A DNA stretch of 40,467 bases, taken from Micavibrio sp. UBA2638. GTDB lineage: Bacteria; Pseudomonadota; Alphaproteobacteria; Micavibrionales; Micavibrionaceae. Position 1 is the first letter of the stretch; every line of letters begins with the position of its first letter. The notes under the pieces are model-generated. The model saw only the letters and a program-made list of their open reading frames with translations, had not been told where the DNA came from and did not search any database. The translations under genes were made by a program, and so were the position numbers. Of the stretch, positions 38,164 through 40,467 are shown one piece after another. The stretch lies in NCBI GenBank assembly GCA_002359735.1, contig DENS01000019.1, forward strand, positions 71,836-112,302. The letters run 5' to 3'.

Positions 38164-40365
38164 CTACGAAACCCTTTCAACCATCCATGCCGAAACTGAG
38201 CGACTTCCTCCGGCTTTTACAAATCTATACCCATCAACAATTCGTTTTTCGTACCGTTTAATCCAGCGTCCTAATCGTCGCCGATTAATCTTCCCTCTTT
38301 CCTCGGCAATATCCTCAAGTAATGAATACATTTCTCTGTCTTCAAATTCAGCATGCTTAAGCACCTCATTTACAGTCGTGGGTTTATTGCCAAAGTTCTT
38401 ATGCCAAGCCTTTAAAAGTAATCCTAAAGTCACCTGATCGGGATCATCGTCCATTGCCTCAAAAAGCGGGGCGGTAGGATCGGTAAGCCCGAGCCACATA
38501 AGCGGCTGTCTGCAAAAGTTTGACCATTCTTCATAGCTTGTGAGGGACGAGCATTCGCTCACCGGTCTTTCGGCAACGATCCATGCCCTAATAATCGTTA
38601 GAGCTGCCGCTACGTATTTACTACGCTCACGATGCAAATCAGACAAAAGATTTGGGTTTTTAAATGTTCTATTTGCAGGTGTTTCACATGCCGGATCAAG
38701 ATTGATTGTAAGACATCGTCTTGTCATATCCTGAACTGGCCCAACATTGTTACCGCTGGATAGCATCAAGGTTCGTGTACTGACCGAAGCAGTTTTAGAA
38801 ACCCCCAAAATTCGACCTGTGAGAAATTCAGATGTTAATGCTGTACAAAGGCTTTTATGTGCCACGAGATCGCCGGTGAGGTTATCAAATTCGATAACTG
38901 CCGGAGCCGTCAGAAGCTCAGATAAAAGCAGCTTCCGGCACTCTTCATCATCTCGGGGAAATGTTGCCGGCGCAGCGCGTTGTGGCGTCGCAAAAGCCCC
39001 AATAATCGCACATAAAAATGTTTTTCCGGAGCTGATTTGAGGAGCTCGCGCATGGTACATTGGAGCCAAAGGAAGGCTTGCGCGAATAGCAGCGGTCAAA
39101 ATAGCAGACAGAGCTGCTACCCAGTCTGCTTCTGTGGCAAAAGAAAACTCACATAAAAGCTCGGCGATTAACGCCAATGCTTCTTCTGCATCTTCTTTGG
39201 TCGGGTTTTCGGGGATATTAAAATCCTTAGGATCAAAAACACCGAACAGACCTGTCTCTTTATCATATCCGGCCTCTGTCATAAGCGATCCATCGGATCG
39301 TAAATAAGGCTGGTTTGTTATACCGTTTAAGACTGGTAGAACTTTGTAAGCATGGCTGTCATGAAGGGCGGTTACGAGCTTTGGAGGAGGGTCGATTGTA
39401 ATCCAATCTTTTTCTCTTTTGTCGTATCGTTCCCACGAAATTATGCGCGATAATGCAATCATCAATGCCGGTGCGCTAATTTCTTTAACCATAATTTTGT
39501 TCGTTGTGGCGTCACGGTTAAGGGCTACGATTAATCCTCCCCGTTGATAATACTGCCCCCGCTCCGCTAATTCTCGCTCAGCAATATCCCGCATACGATG
39601 TATCTGTCCTTGCAAATATCGAACAATCGGCTTCATGCGAGCCATAGCAATATCTATATCAAGACATTCCAGGAGATCGTGTACATTCCGATGGGCACAG
39701 TGGCCATGGAGACATTTGAAACCGCCAATCGGATAATTTTCATCAGGTTCAAAATAAGCTGTGCCACTGTCAATTTGATCTGTGTGTTCATGAAGCCAAG
39801 GGCAAGTCAGCTCATGCCGATCATCTGATAGCTCTTTTTTGTAAAAACCTCTCGCCTTTAATGCAGAAATAACGGGATTGTCATCAGGGCAAGGGATATA
39901 GATTTCTTCGCCGATATTATGCTGTTTTTTCTTTTGTTTTTTGTTGCGTGTATCTGCTTGCTCATTCGCATTCATGTCTAGCTCTAAACCGCGAACCAAT
40001 TCATCAAAGCTGTATTTTTTATCCGGCTCCCAAATTCCGAGCCTACAGTTGAAAGGAGGCGTGGTCTTACCATGTATGGCGTCAGGTAAACGAGCGTAAC
40101 GTGCAGTAGGTCCGCCAGCGCCGGGATCACTGAGTCCTGCTTGAATTATAGCCTTCATAAGCTGATCGGCTTTTTTGGTATCACGGATGGGATCATCGAG
40201 GATATAACCTGCTTGATAATTGCCCGGAGATGTTTCCAAAAGCCAAGAGGGTGGGAGGGATAAACGGTCGATTTCGACCTTTGTACCTATGTCATCTAGA
40301 AAAATGGCGTGAAGGGCTGAGAATAGAGCTTTTTGTCGTTTGTACTCACCGTTACTGTCAGGCAT
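38164..40365 (-). CDS. Phage/plasmid-type primase-helicase (RepB primase-like + P-loop ATPase), possibly 5'-truncated
   Basis: A protein of at least 733 residues. The N-terminal part (FLDDIGTKVEIDRL, LLETSPGNYQAGYIL) matches RepB/archaeo-eukaryotic-type primases, with DIGTK as part of the active-site region. A Cys/His segment (PCPDD, CPWLHEHTDQ, CLHGHCAHRN) is probably zinc-binding. The C-terminal ATPase has Walker A APQISSGKT, IEFDNLTGD as a Walker-B-like strand, and MTRRCLTINLDP as an arginine region. It would start replication of the element. Family-like sequence (NNYFTLASF) continues in frame above ATG 40365 for about 32 codons to a TAG at 40456-40458, without a start codon. The true N terminus is therefore either damaged or lies past the window. 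Confidence 0.78.
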   Translation of the reverse strand: MPDSNGEYKRQKALFSALHAIFLDDIGTKVEIDRLSLPPSWLLETSPGNYQAGYILDDPIRDTKKADQLMKAIIQAGLSDPGAGGPTARYARLPDAIHGKTTPPFNCRLGIWEPDKKYSFDELVRGLELDMNANEQADTRNKKQKKKQHNIGEEIYIPCPDDNPVISALKARGFYKKELSDDRHELTCPWLHEHTDQIDSGTAYFEPDENYPIGGFKCLHGHCAHRNVHDLLECLDIDIAMARMKPIVRYLQGQIHRMRDIAERELAERGQYYQRGGLIVALNRDATTNKIMVKEISAPALMIALSRIISWERYDKREKDWITIDPPPKLVTALHDSHAYKVLPVLNGITNQPYLRSDGSLMTEAGYDKETGLFGVFDPKDFNIPENPTKEDAEEALALIAELLCEFSFATEADWVAALSAILTAAIRASLPLAPMYHARAPQISSGKTFLCAIIGAFATPQRAAPATFPRDDEECRKLLLSELLTAPAVIEFDNLTGDLVAHKSLCTALTSEFLTGRILGVSKTASVSTRTLMLSSGNNVGPVQDMTRRCLTINLDPACETPANRTFKNPNLLSDLHRERSKYVAAALTIIRAWIVAERPVSECSSLTSYEEWSNFCRQPLMWLGLTDPTAPLFEAMDDDPDQVTLGLLLKAWHKNFGNKPTTVNEVLKHAEFEDREMYSLLEDIAEERGKINRRRLGRWIKRYEKRIVDGYRFVKAGGSRSVSAWMVERVS

Positions 40366-40455
40366 AAAGCTTGCCAGAGTAAAATAATTGTTATGCTTTT
40401 GGGGCAGCGGAATAACGGCATCATCTTCTTGCCATGGATACCCTGACCTTGCCCC
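40366..40455 (-). pseudogene. In-frame 5' extension of the primase gene without a start codon
   Basis: Read leftward from the TAG at 40456-40458, 30 codons encode a plausible primase segment (GYPWQEDDAVIPLPQKHNNY, then FTLASF) that joins the ATG at 40365. No ATG, GTG or TTG occurs in it. This suggests a frameshift or nonsense mutation near the window edge that cut off the original N terminus. Confidence 0.45.
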
Positions 40456-40467
40456 CTAAAATCGGTC

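Noticed and set aside
1..40467. CRISPR arrays, insertion sequences and rRNA genes
   Set aside because: I found no spaced repeat array, no transposase-like protein and no rRNA segment on either strand.

Overview
The window looks like a chromosomal segment of an alphaproteobacterium of medium GC content. That guess rests on the form of the tRNA-Glu(UUC), tRNA-Met(CAU) and tRNA-Arg-like genes and on the core genes: a MHYT hybrid histidine kinase, ClpA-like ATPases and a short THUMP methyltransferase. I cannot name a genus.

Layout. 1-5308 is ordinary chromosome: a tRNA-Arg 3' end, a leftward response regulator plus HPt pair facing a rightward 1145-residue hybrid kinase, then tRNA-Glu and tRNA-Met. 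5309-22059 is a genomic island in the 3' end of tRNA-Met; the last 37 bases of the tRNA are repeated exactly at the far end (22023-22059). The island is a patchwork: an AAA ATPase/TOPRIM gene with a DUF4145 partner (likely defence), small zinc-ribbon, lipoprotein and membrane genes, an XRE regulator, a tyrosine integrase in the middle, a Prim-Pol/helicase replication module with an AlpA-like regulator, a gene of unknown function, and a type I restriction-modification operon hsdM-hsdS-hsdR that continues into an OLD-family nuclease. A second, very short AlpA-like gene lies just inside the right end.

22060-26693 is chromosome again: two tandem ClpA-like ATPases that keep the N domain and only one AAA+ ring, then a THUMP-domain RNA methyltransferase. 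From about 27100 a second accessory region runs off the right edge. It starts with attachment-site-like repeats and an inverted repeat around a tiny membrane-protein gene. A type II restriction-modification operon follows (XRE-fused C5 methyltransferase, Vsr, MvaI/BcnI-like nuclease), then a Septu-like ATPase/HNH pair, a Panacea-domain gene with an unknown partner, a HigB/HigA pair whose antitoxin carries a Zn-protease domain, and a zinc-ribbon/HEPN protein. The last part is phage- or satellite-like: a small membrane protein, a terminase-small-subunit-like protein and a primase/helicase that may be broken at its 5' end.

Together the two accessory regions carry at least four DNA-targeting defence modules (AAA/TOPRIM + DUF4145, type I RM + OLD, type II RM + Vsr, Septu-like), one or two toxin-antitoxin-like modules and a HEPN gene. 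The strongest candidates for undescribed biology are the AAA/TOPRIM + DUF4145 cassette, the zinc-ribbon/HEPN protein, the unknown partner of the Panacea protein, and the paired single-ring ClpA-like ATPases, one of which has lost its pore-loop tyrosine.
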